Positions 46,032-58,505 of a stretch of 64,000 nt of DNA are shown here, in pieces. A program made the position numbers and the translations under genes. Every line of letters starts with the position of its first letter. The first letter of the stretch is position 1. Source of the DNA: Pempheris klunzingeri (lineage: Eukaryota > Chordata > Actinopteri > Acropomatiformes > Pempheridae). The notes under the pieces were generated by a model, which saw nothing but the letters and a program-made list of their open reading frames with translations, searched no databases and had not been told where the DNA came from. The stretch lies in NCBI RefSeq assembly GCF_042242105.1, contig NC_092016.1:12600501-12664500 (forward strand). Reading direction: 5' to 3'.

Positions 46032-46071
<40 letters not shown>
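46032..46071. repeat. CA microsatellite
   Basis: About 19 pure CA units in the rora intron. Confidence 0.95.
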
Positions 46072-46073
<2 letters not shown>

Positions 46074-47881
46074 GCTACTATTTGGCTTTCAAATATTTTT
46101 TTAGGCCCTCTCTTCCAGGTGCAGAGAGCAAATTAAAGTGAGATTGAGTCATTATCTAATCCATATATAGTGCCCTTGGCTATTAGTGTCTTAATAAGTG
46201 ACTGCGAACGTTTCCAGCATGCATCATTTATCCTCAATACTGCTGAATGTTCAGAATGATTAAACTTAAAATGTTATGATCATGACCATGTAAAATATTT
46301 ACTTGTGTTGAAATTTGCAAGGCATTTTATAAATCAATGTGTTTATAAATGTTTCGCTCCTGGCAGTATATCAGGCCAATGGTAACTAGACTCAGGCGAT
46401 GCTATGTCGCTTTATCAGTAACCATGTACATAACATATGTTATATTTTAGGGGCTGGAAAAAAAACACAGCCATTTATATTAGTTTCTAAAATGCTGCCA
46501 GTACATTGATAATTTCTGCATTCATTGTGGAGGAGCTGCTGAGCAGCCACTGTCCCCGTCCCTCTCCTTAAGTTGTAGCAGACCGTATGAAAGGCATTCC
46601 TAGACGACAGGGGTGCACGAGGAGTGTCTACTGCCACACAGAGTTCACAGACTGCTTACAGCATGTGAGGCACATATCCCCTGCACTGCTGTTTTCACAG
46701 TCCTACAAACACTGGCCTGGTTTTGTTTAACATGGCAGGATTAAGCAGCCATGCGCAAAGCATGCTTCCCTCCTTGCACGCTTTGCTTACAGTGGAAGGC
46801 CTGAGCGCTCACTCCTACCTTTTGGTGAACCAGCTTCCCTGACTGCCGGTGAATGCACCATGGTGCCCTAATCCCAGGCAAATAAACAAGTGCCAAGATT
46901 AATGATTGCATAAACACATCCCAAAATCCCTGGAATAACAATCAGCTCTTCAGCCTGCTCTGCTACCATGCAAAAGCTTTAAGAGTCAGCTGACGACCAA
47001 TATATCCCTTTTTCCCGTCCTGCTGCCTCACATCAGCCAGGAATTGTCCGTGCTTTGATGCCTCATTAACGACAGGAAGTTGTCAATATTATCCACATGA
47101 GAGTGGGTATTTGCACTGATGTACTAGGAGGGAACTTCTAAGCCAGAACAGGGCATAGGGTCCTCCACAGTTCTTCAGCTTTTCCCTTCTTCCTCCTTTT
47201 TGCCACTACACAGCATGCCTGGCCCTCCACACTTGACATGACACATGTAACTCTGAGGCCATTATGAAGACAGCCTGGTTGGAAGAATGTGGACGTCTCA
47301 ATGCAGTTCTGATTATTCTGTTTGTCTACCTGTTCTTCAGTTTGAGTTCTAAAACAATAGTATCTTTGACTTATTGTGAAAAAAGACAGCTAAGCAGACA
47401 TCTAGGAGGACATTAGAAGTGAGTGTATAGCAATCAATCCGCACAATAGACCAAATAAGGCCATTAAAATTACATTAAGAGTTAGGGCCACCCTCTCATC
47501 CCTGGACTGCGACCATAAGACGAGCAGTTTTGTGGTGAGGGAGAAGTAATGGTGACAGGGAGAGATGGTAAGCGAGAAAGAGAAGAGAGAGACAGGAAGA
47601 GAGAGCTGTGCAGTCCACTGGCCCAGGGCAGGGGAGCGTGGGATGTTCAGATGAAGTGGGAGGCCCCTCTCCAGGAGGTTGCTCCTCAGCATGAAGGCAG
47701 AGGCAGCACCCCGCCTAATGAGGGGTGAAGTGGAGCCCCCTGTGGGACCCCCTCAGGCACATTCATTAGGAGATGAAAAAGTGTTTCCTGCGGCAGAGCA
47801 AGTACCTGCCTTGGCTCGGACATGTTTAATTTAGGGCCATGTGAAAACACAAGGCCACATTGGCCAGGTCTGCTATTGTTG

Positions 47882-47922
47882 GTGACCATGTGTGTTGTTG
47901 ATTCAACAACACACATGGCCAC
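47882..47922. repeat. Near-perfect 41-bp inverted repeat
   Basis: The 16-base arm CCATGTGTGTTGTTGA (47886-47901) is followed, after one T, by its exact reverse complement (47903-47918). Beyond one mismatch (A85/C919) three more pairs (GTG/CAC) form, giving 20-base arms. Not part of any element I recognise. Confidence 0.95.
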
Positions 47923-48867
47923 TGAGCCAGAGCTTGACTAAATAGCTATGTGCAAATTGAATCATGCTAGAAAGGGTTTAGGGTGTGGTAGCACCTCTAA
48001 AACTTATAACATTCAGTTTATTAAAGGTCAAGTGCACTGATACTTCCGACTATGGGTAAAAAGTCTGTTGTAGACATGCTATTATGAAGAAAATGTGCAG
48101 CTTATCACAAGTTTCATTCCCTTCAATGCATTGCATTTTGTTGCATCTTTATGGCTCCAGGCAAAAATAATAGATTCATTTAGCCAGTGGTGGTTTGTGG
48201 AAGGGAACCAAGGATTATGGTAATGCAGCACTGAACGCTGCAAGCAAAATACAGTGAAAGAGAAATTGCTGCAGTAAGAGACACAGGAAGAATATCTGAG
48301 AGGTTAATTTATATGATTGCACAAATCTGCATTCACAAATGCATCTTGAAAATCTCATATCGCACAAGGTAGGCTGTTTGTAAAGACAATAGCGGAGACT
48401 AAAGTGCTTCTTTCCTTTCACCGTATGAAGAAGGGCATTACAGGGTATCAATCTATGGTGATTCAAATACATGTCCGCTTATCACAGCCGCTTATCCTTG
48501 TTCCTGATGAATCCTCACATTTATTAAGGCTGTCTTCTTGCCTTGTTAGATATGTATAACCAATCTCCTGTAATTAGCAACTGCTAACCTTTGGGGTGCT
48601 AATCCCCCATGAATTGTGGATTTGTACATCAAAGCCCACACTCTCCCATATAGCTGGTGCTTGAAATTACACTCGATTTGAAACCTGCAATTATTTGTAT
48701 AGCATGGATGCAAACAGTCTCCTCTTTTATGTCTCTGAAAATCCCGTGGGTTTGCAGTAAAGAATCCTTAATCCACTCCAGTGGAATCCAAATATAGAGT
48801 TAACACTAGCTCCCCAAAATTTAGATGCACAGCCAAGTGCCTGCCGTGCACGTAAAGTGGAGAAAAC

Positions 48868-48893
48868 CACCCTCTCTCTCTCTCTCTCTCTCT
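48868..48893. repeat. TC microsatellite
   Basis: About 12 TC units in the rora intron. Confidence 0.9.
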
Positions 48894-50399
48894 GTTTAAG
48901 ATTAAATTTCTTTCGTGGCTTAGATGCATCATATAAGAACCAAAGGGGATTGCCCAAGGGTATAACACAACAAGGCTTCAACAGTGGAGCATGGCTACGC
49001 GTGTAGTTGTCACCCAGTCCTTTTCACAAGCAATAATTGAAAGTTAATTAAATAATCAATGGTCTTGCCCCTTTGTTTAATGTAATCACATGTCCAGGGC
49101 TCTGTCAACAGGGTGAATGCACTGCTGTTTAGAGTCAGCTGCAATTTGTACTCTCTCTCATTCAAGGCCAGGCTAAATCCATTGTGCAAGGAGGGAGAGA
49201 TTATAGAGAGGGAAAACAACTGAGATAACTTCCCACACACACGGACGGACGCACGCACGCACGCACATACACACGCATACACACAAACTTGATGCTTTTG
49301 CAGTGAGGATGCCTGAAGCATTTATTTTCTTTAATGAGAGACATGAGTCTCACATGTGTCAGTGATGCACAGCATGGGAACAATAGGGTGGGCTTTAATT
49401 CCATCAATCTACTGCATTTATCCTTGTATCACATCAATACCTGTCAGTTAAGCTGGATAAGATAAATCATGTCAAGCAGACTGAGTCAGGGCCACACTGA
49501 GCTCAGTAAATATGCAGATTTAAAACTCATCTCAAAACTCGGGGGTTGAATGCGGCTACACGCAGTCAGAGACACATTTAGAGCTTGGGTCTGAAGCAAG
49601 GAAATACAAGAGATTACCTTTTGAGACAACATGACACAAAGATCATCCTTCCTGCACTTACTCTAGTAAGTGATTAAATAGCTATGAATTAACAATGATG
49701 TTGTTAGGTATTTAGAGGAAATGCTACACCTTAGCTGTCACCTAAGCCTCCCATGGAAATCTCTTTACTTACCTTACTGTAACAAAGATCCCACAGTTAC
49801 TCTTAAATAGTAACTGACACCCCACCTTCCGACACCTGACATAAAGTGCATGCATAAGTGGGTAAGGTGCTATCGAATGACACGGAAAACTTGACTGCGA
49901 CAAGCAGAATCGAGATTCATATAGGTCAGCCTTGTGTGTTTATGTCATGTTTGCGCATGGCTAAACTTACATGGACAGCATGTGTAAATCTTTGTGTGTG
50001 AGGAGCAAAAAAAACAGACAGCAGGATCTTCAAAAGTCTTTCTCACATATGTGCAATAACATCAGATTTATTGTCAGATAAAAAAAAAACAAAAAACATA
50101 TAAAACACTTCGAGAATTGGCTTTGAGCGATAGCAATAACCCTGCAGGCACCCAAATTATGATTTATGTACTTCGGCTTGAGAGTGCATGGGGCAGTAAT
50201 GCATATGTCTATGGTAGCTGGGCTTCTCACTGTAGCATAGGAGCGACTCAGAGAGAATACATTTGGTGTAAAATTGCTTCATCTGTTTACAATTCCATTT
50301 GGAGTTTATGAGAAAGACAGGCAAACACAGCCTGATATATTGCCCCTGTGTCACGGCATGGCAGGAGCATCCACACAAAGATTCATCTCTCACTTAGAA

Positions 50400-50640
50400 G
50401 CCAAATGATACGTCTAATTTGCTGCGAGCACAGTTATTTTTAACCTCTCCAGCTGTCAGATAATGGAGCTTGACTGTCAGCGCTGGTGTGTATGAGTGTG
50501 TTAAAAGGTTGCAAACTCTTTTCAATTTACCATTCCCTTTGAGTGAATTACAAAATGCACATTCCCATTAGTTCACCTGATTGACATTGCTTTTTCTTTT
50601 ATCAAAACCAAAGGGGGGTTTAAAAGAGTTGAGTGAATTA
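50400..50640. promoter_or_regulatory. Candidate enhancer-like element in rora intron
   Basis: Repeat-free stretch with CAGCTG E-box, TGATTGACA (TALE-type TGATTGACA core), TTATCAAAACC and AAAGGGG motifs. The call is by appearance; conservation was not measured. Confidence 0.25.
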
Positions 50641-53429
50641 AGATGGAGACTTCCAACGGCAATCTAAATTTGGTTTTCACATGCGTTGTCAATAATTATG
50701 ATGCCTTGAAAACATCTCAGACATCACACGGAAGTGAGGGTTGTTTTCATGGTTTGTCTTTTTATGACTTTCCTGCACGATCGAGTCCTTTTGTGCAGCA
50801 TGCTACACTACCATCTTGTACAATTCTGTTCCATTGCCTACACTCCACAATTGTTCCTACATTATTCTCCCACAATTTAGGAAGGTGAGTCACTGGATTT
50901 AAAAACAAAATGTGGCAGCTTTTATTTCATTAAACCATTTCTCTCTGACAAAAGGAAAATTCAACCATATTCTACAATGGCCCTTCTTGCCACTAACAGA
51001 AGAACCGCAGCACTGTTGAACTTATGCAAAGGGCTAGTTACATAAGGCCATTGGAAACTGTTCTTAATCAATGAGCTGGCAGCGGGCTGCAGGCTGGTGT
51101 CAGTGGTTTGGCTGATGTAATTTAGATGGACACTAATGGATTCCCCAGCCTCAGCCTTTTCATCAAATATAGGTGTAAATCATTGCACCCTCATTGTTAA
51201 GGCACATCCGACATTTCTAATAGACAGCGCTGGTTAGGCTGCACTAACATGATAGCGTAATAGGAAAACAGTATGTACTCAAGGCATGGGACGATCCAAA
51301 GAACATAACAAAGTGTGGGACATGGACAGAACAGAACAAGTCGTGCCAGTCTAGTTTTACAGACTTTACATTCAACACATAAAGGAGCTTTTTCGGTTTT
51401 GAATTGAATATGAACTAAATAACAAATCCCACATACATGAAAACTCACTTTAACGCATAACAAATGGCAGGAGGAAAACCGTTGTTTGCCTCACGCAGCA
51501 ATCTTATTTATCTACTGTAAACAGTGCTCCAGTGAATGACTACATTTCCACTGTCCCAATAACCAGCTGACCTCTAATGTTTGCTAACTCAAGCTTAACA
51601 GCGCGTTACATAAGAAAACTGAGAGGGACATGCGGGGACTGAGCTCTGTTCAGTTGGAGCAGCCTAGCACAGGAAGCCGTCTGCCTGCCTTTGTGCATCA
51701 CTGTGCTCTTACAAAAGGTATAGCATGCTTTCAGTTGGCAGTGACACTTCACATTGACCAGGTCTGACTTCAGCTCTAAGGTAACTCGAGATACTAACCA
51801 TGGTCATGGCACAACCTCAGCTGCTCTCAGACCTGTGCTTACATGACCAGATTGGAGCTCAAGTGAACTGTTATAGAATAGCTCCTGACCTCAGTGTTAA
51901 ACTATAATCTGTGGTTGTTATTGCTTTTAAATCTCCATGCAAGGTGTTGAATCACAGCCAAAGCTGCTGCGGTAAGAGAGAAAAAAATTCTGCTGTGCAG
52001 CAACAGAAACTTAAACAAGAAATATTGTAGTACCCTGTGATATGGCAAAATATCTGGTCTAAAAACTTTATATCACTATGTTATTTTTTATTTAAGATTC
52101 ACTTCATTTAGTGTGAAATGACAGCTTCATGGCAATCATGCAGAACGTTGTTCTTTGGAGACAGAAATTAAAAAATCATGTGCTGCGCTAGGAAGTTAAT
52201 GTGCTCCAAAATAAAAGGGGGATCATCTTTTTTTTTTCCTTCAAAAGATGCATGCTTATCAAAACAGATTTTTTGCAAATAGGCTGATGCAGTACAATGC
52301 TGCTCTTGCTCAAAAAACCTGCTGAAAAAGCCTTTGTGTATTCTAACCAAGCACTCACACTTCACGCTGTTGCAAGTGAGCAGCCACTGTATTGTTAATA
52401 TGCTTCCATATTGGCAGTGTCTCCTGTCTCACTTCATGGACAGCTAAGCTTCATACACAGGTGCCAACAGCAGTGCTCTTTAAGGGTTATATAAGTAGCT
52501 GCTAATGGTGCTGGGTCAGTATTTGGGACCTAATCCTCAGAGGCAATACGATCCACCACAACAACTTTCTACATGTTGCCCTGGCCCGGCAGGAAACACA
52601 ACACTCTTTATGAATCGACACAAATTGCATACAGTGGTGACTAGCAGGAGGAATGATTTCTCTCTCTGTCTGCCTTCTTGACACACTAGATCCATTTCTC
52701 TGCCTGTTCAGTTGGCACGAACATTGCCCCGTTACAAAAGAACACAAGGCTTGGGGAATTTTCTAGGAAACCCGTTGCAATTCTGCGCCATGCTAGTTAA
52801 ATTACAGAAGAGGTCACAGCAGGGGACTTCGGAACACAGCTACCAATCAACTAGAAATTCTCCTGGTGTGTTTGTCAACATTGCTGCCTGCTGTAATTGG
52901 CATAATTGTCAGGTTAGAGCTAGGAACAAACTGGGCGTCCTCTTGGCGAGCGCGGGCCGTGTCATTAAAGGGACATGTTTCTGGAGGCGCTCCCGGGGAC
53001 ACATAACACGCAAGCATGTTGGAGCGACAGCTCGCCTGATAAAATGGCTGCCTCTTATCTCTACTATGCATATGAAAGGCTTATGCCTTCTCCATGACAG
53101 ATTCTACGCCTCATCACCACGGGATTTGCCCAGATACACCAGAACAGAAGCTGGGAGAAAAACAATGTATCACATGTATAGCCTCATCTTAACACTGTCA
53201 ACTGATGTTTGTGTATATGTGTGTGTATCGTCGTGTGTACGTACACGCATATCTGTGCTCACTTAAGAAAAATACAGAGCGAACTCGAAAGCACCAAACG
53301 GATTCGGTGCTAGTTTGCTGTGGATAACAAAATGTGTGTGTTTCTCTCCTGCACTGTAATTCCCAGTTTATTGGTGGTACAGCGGCCTCGGCAATCCTGG
53401 AGCAAGCTTCAATTATTTTGATAATCTGT

Positions 53430-53720
53430 AGTGAATACTTGATATAATAATGATATAGTATCTATAATTACCATGATGAGGTGGGGTAGAGTGTGCTGAA
53501 AAATAATCATTTGTATCATCACCGCTGGGTAGCATCATTATTAATCTGACAGCACTCATAAAGCGCTTTGTTTGTTTTCTCTGATTGCTCTTTTACTACC
53601 AAAATAAACAACTTGGCTCCTTTGAGTTACAGCGGTATAATTTGCTGGAACAGCAAAGGCATTTATCTATAAATTTATTTTCAATTTGAGGTAAGCTGCA
53701 GTCATGAAAGCTAAATCACT
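53430..53720. promoter_or_regulatory. Candidate enhancer-like element in rora intron
   Basis: Repeat-free, dense in ATTA/TAAT cores, with TTATTAATCTGACAG, CAAAATAAACAA (forkhead-like) and CATAAAGCG. Looks like a vertebrate conserved non-coding element; not verified. Confidence 0.25.
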
Positions 53721-56439
53721 ACCAGGGAGAAGATTATTCTAATTACTAACCAGCTGTCGCACATGCTGCATGAGCACAGGATGTGTCAGAACACAGAGCA
53801 ACCAGTAATCAGTTTCACAGAATCATTTGAGCACACATTTACATCTCACACTAAATGTTAAACATGAAATTGTCTTCATTTGTATGGTAATGTTGTAAAA
53901 CTAAAAGAAGCATATGCTATAACACGGCGTGACTGAATTTAGAAACACAAATTTTATGGTCAATTTGTGATGCAATCTTAAAAGCTGGGTGTTTATTTGC
54001 AGATGAAGCAAGCCTGATGGTATTTTAGTTTATACTCTGAAGGATATGATGACCGACTGAAAGCACAAGAACGTAACTCATATACTTGGACTAATGTGAG
54101 TGACGCTCATTTCCAAAAGGGACAGGGAAATGGGATTTCAAAGGTAGACTGTGTTTCAGCCACACACTAAACTAGCAAGGCAGAGTAGAATTTTCTCATG
54201 TCTTTTCCGAGCTATATCTGAATTAGACCATAATGCTAGCATGGCTTGGTCCCTGGGGTTTTCTTTGCCATTTGCACTGCTAGCACTGCAATCCCCCTGA
54301 CAGGCCTGTTTACGACTGCTCTGCTATCAGAGGGCTGAGCAGAGCCAGGGACGAGCCTTCATTAGAGATTAAAGTGACCGTCACAAAGTCCAAAATCATC
54401 ACTGCTTCCCACAGCAAGGCGAGACACTGAATGGGCTTAAGCTTATGCATCAACAACAACTCCATATCAGACTGATCCTCTGCTTAACACACAAGTTCCT
54501 ATAAAATTTCAATACACATTCATAATTGACATTTAAAGGCATTTTTTAAACTGGCTACAATCAGTCTGTTAACTGGAAAAAACTGTCGTGTTCATGGCTT
54601 CCTCGCCATAAAACAGCTTCTAACAGCTACATTTTGGAAAATACCATGCATGACATTACCTTCTAAAAAGAGCAATATTTGAAGTAGTAATATTTGCGCC
54701 TCAGTAGCAGACATTTATAATAGAAAAATGAGGTTGTGCAGCATCGTATCAAGATCAGATGCAGTTTCTTGCTTATAAAAGCTACAGCATCATTCACGAT
54801 TTCTACTGACCCCAGAGGTTAGGCTTTGTGGAACTTCTTGCCTTTAGTGATAAAAGCTTGTCCATCTCCTGATTCAGAGCTGCTGGATATTATTACTGAT
54901 AGGAATGAATAATATGAGACAGTATGTGCGCAGCTGGATGGAATTCCTGGCCTTCTGACCACAACACTGGCCATAACCACTCAAGATGCCTTCCCCTCCC
55001 AGGCATTGCATGCTATGCACTCATCCGTCGCTCTCCCAAAACCCTCACAGGATTTGGAGAGAGAAAGATGCTACTCTAATTTAACTCTGATAGTGGGGAA
55101 AAACTCACTGATGAGTTTAAATTCAGAAAATCTATGAGTTCTTTTACACCTACACTGAAGGTAACAAAGAGCAATGTAACGCATAACAATACTGCCCGGA
55201 AATAATGGCAGACAGAGGTTAAACAAAGCAACAAAGCCCTTATACACATTACGCACTTATTCCTCCTTCCATCAAAATTCTTGCCGTAACTCTAGAACAA
55301 AGCAGCTATTCTCAGAGGAACGTGAAAGACAGACACCTGTCAATCACAGCTCCTGTGACTCCATATTTCTTGTGTCAGAGGCTGCAGGATGGAGAAATGT
55401 GCAATATTCTGATAATATTTCATGCAAACTAATGCAAGTCAGAACACTTCCCTGCTGGCCAGAAGGAGGGGAAATGAGAACAGGTAATTATCGGATTGCC
55501 TCAAGGCAAGAAATGATAGAGATTGCAGAGAACGGGGATATTTAGCCCTGCTAATGAAGGCCCATGTTTTGGGAGCACCAGGAAGGGGGAGCAGAGGGAG
55601 CTATGCTGTGGCTCAGCAGGAGGCAGAGCCTGATAAGGCCATCTTACATAATGGCCACATCCAGGCCTGGCTCGCTGTTTGGACTGAGGCTCCCTGTCCC
55701 TCATGTTCTCTCCCGTCCACTCACCATGGTCGGCTAAGGGAGCGTAACATTGCCTGGTATTCCATTTCCCTAAACATTACCGTTTAACATATTAATTCAC
55801 ACCAAGTAGTAACATTTACAGTGTTGAGGACTGGAGGTTGGGGTTGGTTTACAGATGCACAGATGCAGTAGAATAATGGGCGCAATGCAAATGACTACTG
55901 CGGCTGAATACAGTTTCTTATGATAAGTATATCAATATAATTTATATTCACTTAAGAGAGACAAAGACCTGAGTGATCTCACTGAAGGATTGCCCTCCCA
56001 CACTCCCACCTCCGCCCAACACACACTTGGCCTGGCCCTTTTAACCCTATTGAAGGGTTTATGTTTGCCCATCTCAACAGCCTTACTTAAAGTGCTGAAA
56101 ATAAAAAGAGATTGCTTATTTTGTATATGCAGCACTTCCCCCGGACGGATATGAAAGTTTAATCATGGCATTAGGATTCACAGGCATTCCCTTGCCAGAC
56201 CTGCTTGCAGACATCAGAATTGCTAATTTGCTGGTTTGCCCAGGCAGGGCTGGCTGGTGGGTGAGGAGGGGATGAATGGAAACAGGAGTCTGATTTGTCC
56301 AGATAACCTTGAACCCCAACGCTCAGCTTCCTGTGGATGTACGGAGCTCAATCAGTCCCTCTTTATCATGTTGATCTGAGCCGCTGTCCAGTGCTGCGGC
56401 CGGCACAGCGCTGCACTCGCTCTTACCTGACTACTTTGA

Positions 56440-56690
56440 GAGTGTGTTATTAGCCAAAATCATTTCCTGCTCGCTTTCCTGCCTGTTCTTACGCAGCCAT
56501 TAACTTCCATCAAAACGTCATGAATGACTAAATACAGCAAAATAATTGCTTTCAAAGGCAATCTTGGCTCTGCAGTAATGTCCCGATCAGATATCAACAT
56601 TAAGCCAAAACAAAGCCTTTGACAAAAATCACAGTAATTGTGGCTCGGTTTCTAATCTGAATAATTAATTCCTATTGCTTGTGATGAGAG
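56440..56690. promoter_or_regulatory. Candidate enhancer-like element in rora intron
   Basis: Repeat-free, with GCCATTAACTTCCATC, AAAACGTCATGAATGAC, CAAAGCCTTTGACAAAAATC and AATAATTAATTCC, a density of homeodomain and HMG-box type cores typical of conserved non-coding elements. Not verified. Confidence 0.25.
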
Positions 56691-58485
56691 TCCACCGGAG
56701 GCACAGACATGATAAAGAAGAAAGGTCCTGACAGGGTTATGAGTCAGCAGCGATGTGAAATTCAAATTGGCCAGGCTAAGCAGTTTGGAGCTGATGGTGA
56801 TTTGAGTAGACTCACTGGTCAGCCCTACAGTACAGTACAAGAGCCCTGGGCTGAAAGATGGTGGAGTTACTCATGGGCACAGGTGCTTTATCAGCAGACC
56901 ACATGTGAGGGGTGAAGCAGTAATAATTGTGAGCTTCATCCAATGATCCGTGGTACTCTGTATGTTATCGTGAATTATCTTTATGGTATCTTCATAAAAG
57001 CTAAGCTTTCTGTTCCTCTTTTTCCAAATAAACCTAAACAAAACACATCTTTACGATTAGCTTCATCTGAGCGAGAACTGGGCAGAATACCTGTTTGTGT
57101 GCTGCTCTGACTCTATTGTGAGTGCTGGACTCGTGCTATTTACAAAATTAAAGTGGAGATCTATCATTGGCAAGGGAAGATGAAGCAGCAGGAGCACAAC
57201 TCTCACTGTTTTCTGTCACAGTCTCAGCTGTGTGCACACACTCTCCTTGCACACTGCCATCTTTCACTCAGCCAGGCACTTGCCTACTCGCCCACTGCGC
57301 CCACCAGGCCCGGGCAGCACATGCCACTGCCAAACATCCATTTACTCTCTGCAGGAATCCCACGAATCTGAAGTGGGCCTGTCACTGAGACCTGTTTAGA
57401 TTTTATTGCACTGTATGCCTGGTGAATACATGTTATTTGGTCAGCTACACACACACGCACACAAACAGAATGTACGTAATTAAATGCTCCGTTTAAAATC
57501 AGCTTTGATAATTTCTCCGGTAACACCCTGTCAAGCTGACCGACTAGACTCGATGGAGGGTGGTAATTGCATCCCTGAAGAGAGGCCAGTAGCCTTCAAG
57601 TAGTTTGTGTGGAAATACTGTGCCACACATTTTCACTGGACTCGGCCAGTGAAAGATGAGGATAAACACATACTTAACAGCCATAATACACAGTAAGTGT
57701 GCATCTGCAAGTCTTTGTGTACCTATGTGTTCATAGGTTCAAGCTGTGTGGGCAAACATACAAACATTAATTGGCTAATATATGAGAAGCATGACCCGAT
57801 GACCAGAGAAATGCTCTCTCAACAGAGAATCCCACCTCCAACATCTTAGCCCGGAGGCAGGTTTAATGCTTACCTGCAGATGCTGCCTTTGTCTTTGAAG
57901 TGGAGCGATGGATGCAGCAGAACAGATGGAGATGTTGGATGCTTTCAGGAATTATTAATGGCACGCTATGATCCCAAATGACCTTCAGCAAATAGTCTCC
58001 CAGCACTGGAGTACACAGGCAGCCCTGCACATCCATATTGTATTTAGACAACACACCTGGGTCAATGGAGAAACACCGAGCCATCATCACTGTACTTCGA
58101 GCTCTAACCCAATCGGGGAAGTTTGCTCCCGTTTCCTCTCAAAAGCAATGCCGGAGCATCCAATCACATTAAACACAAGCATATGTTTCAGGAATAGATA
58201 TGAGCTTTATGCAGCAAACATACTAATTCTGTAAAGCCCAATTTGTTTCTGCTACAATGGGAACCATAGACTGGGATTAATCTGCAGAAAGCCTTTCCTG
58301 TAGTTTTAAAAATAAACCCTTCATCACTGGAGGTTTTTGTGGTTGCTCAGGGAATATACTATTGTGACATCAAATCTATCTTACAAACATACATCAGTAA
58401 TAGCCATAAAATATCTGCTGCCTATGGATAATGTTACAATACAAACTGAACAATCTCTGGATTGCCTCGGACAGAAGCTGAGGAA

Positions 58486-58505
58486 AGAAGAAGAAGAAGA
58501 AAGAA
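58486..58505. repeat. Short GAA repeat
   Basis: About six GAA units in the rora intron. Confidence 0.85.

Noticed and set aside
47882..47922. Inverted repeat as a microRNA precursor
   Set aside because: The arms are joined by a single base, so no usable loop or mature duplex can form.
58300..58325. Possible rora first exon with ATGAAGG then gt on the minus strand
   Set aside because: The frame leading into it has stop codons immediately upstream and no MMYF-like start.
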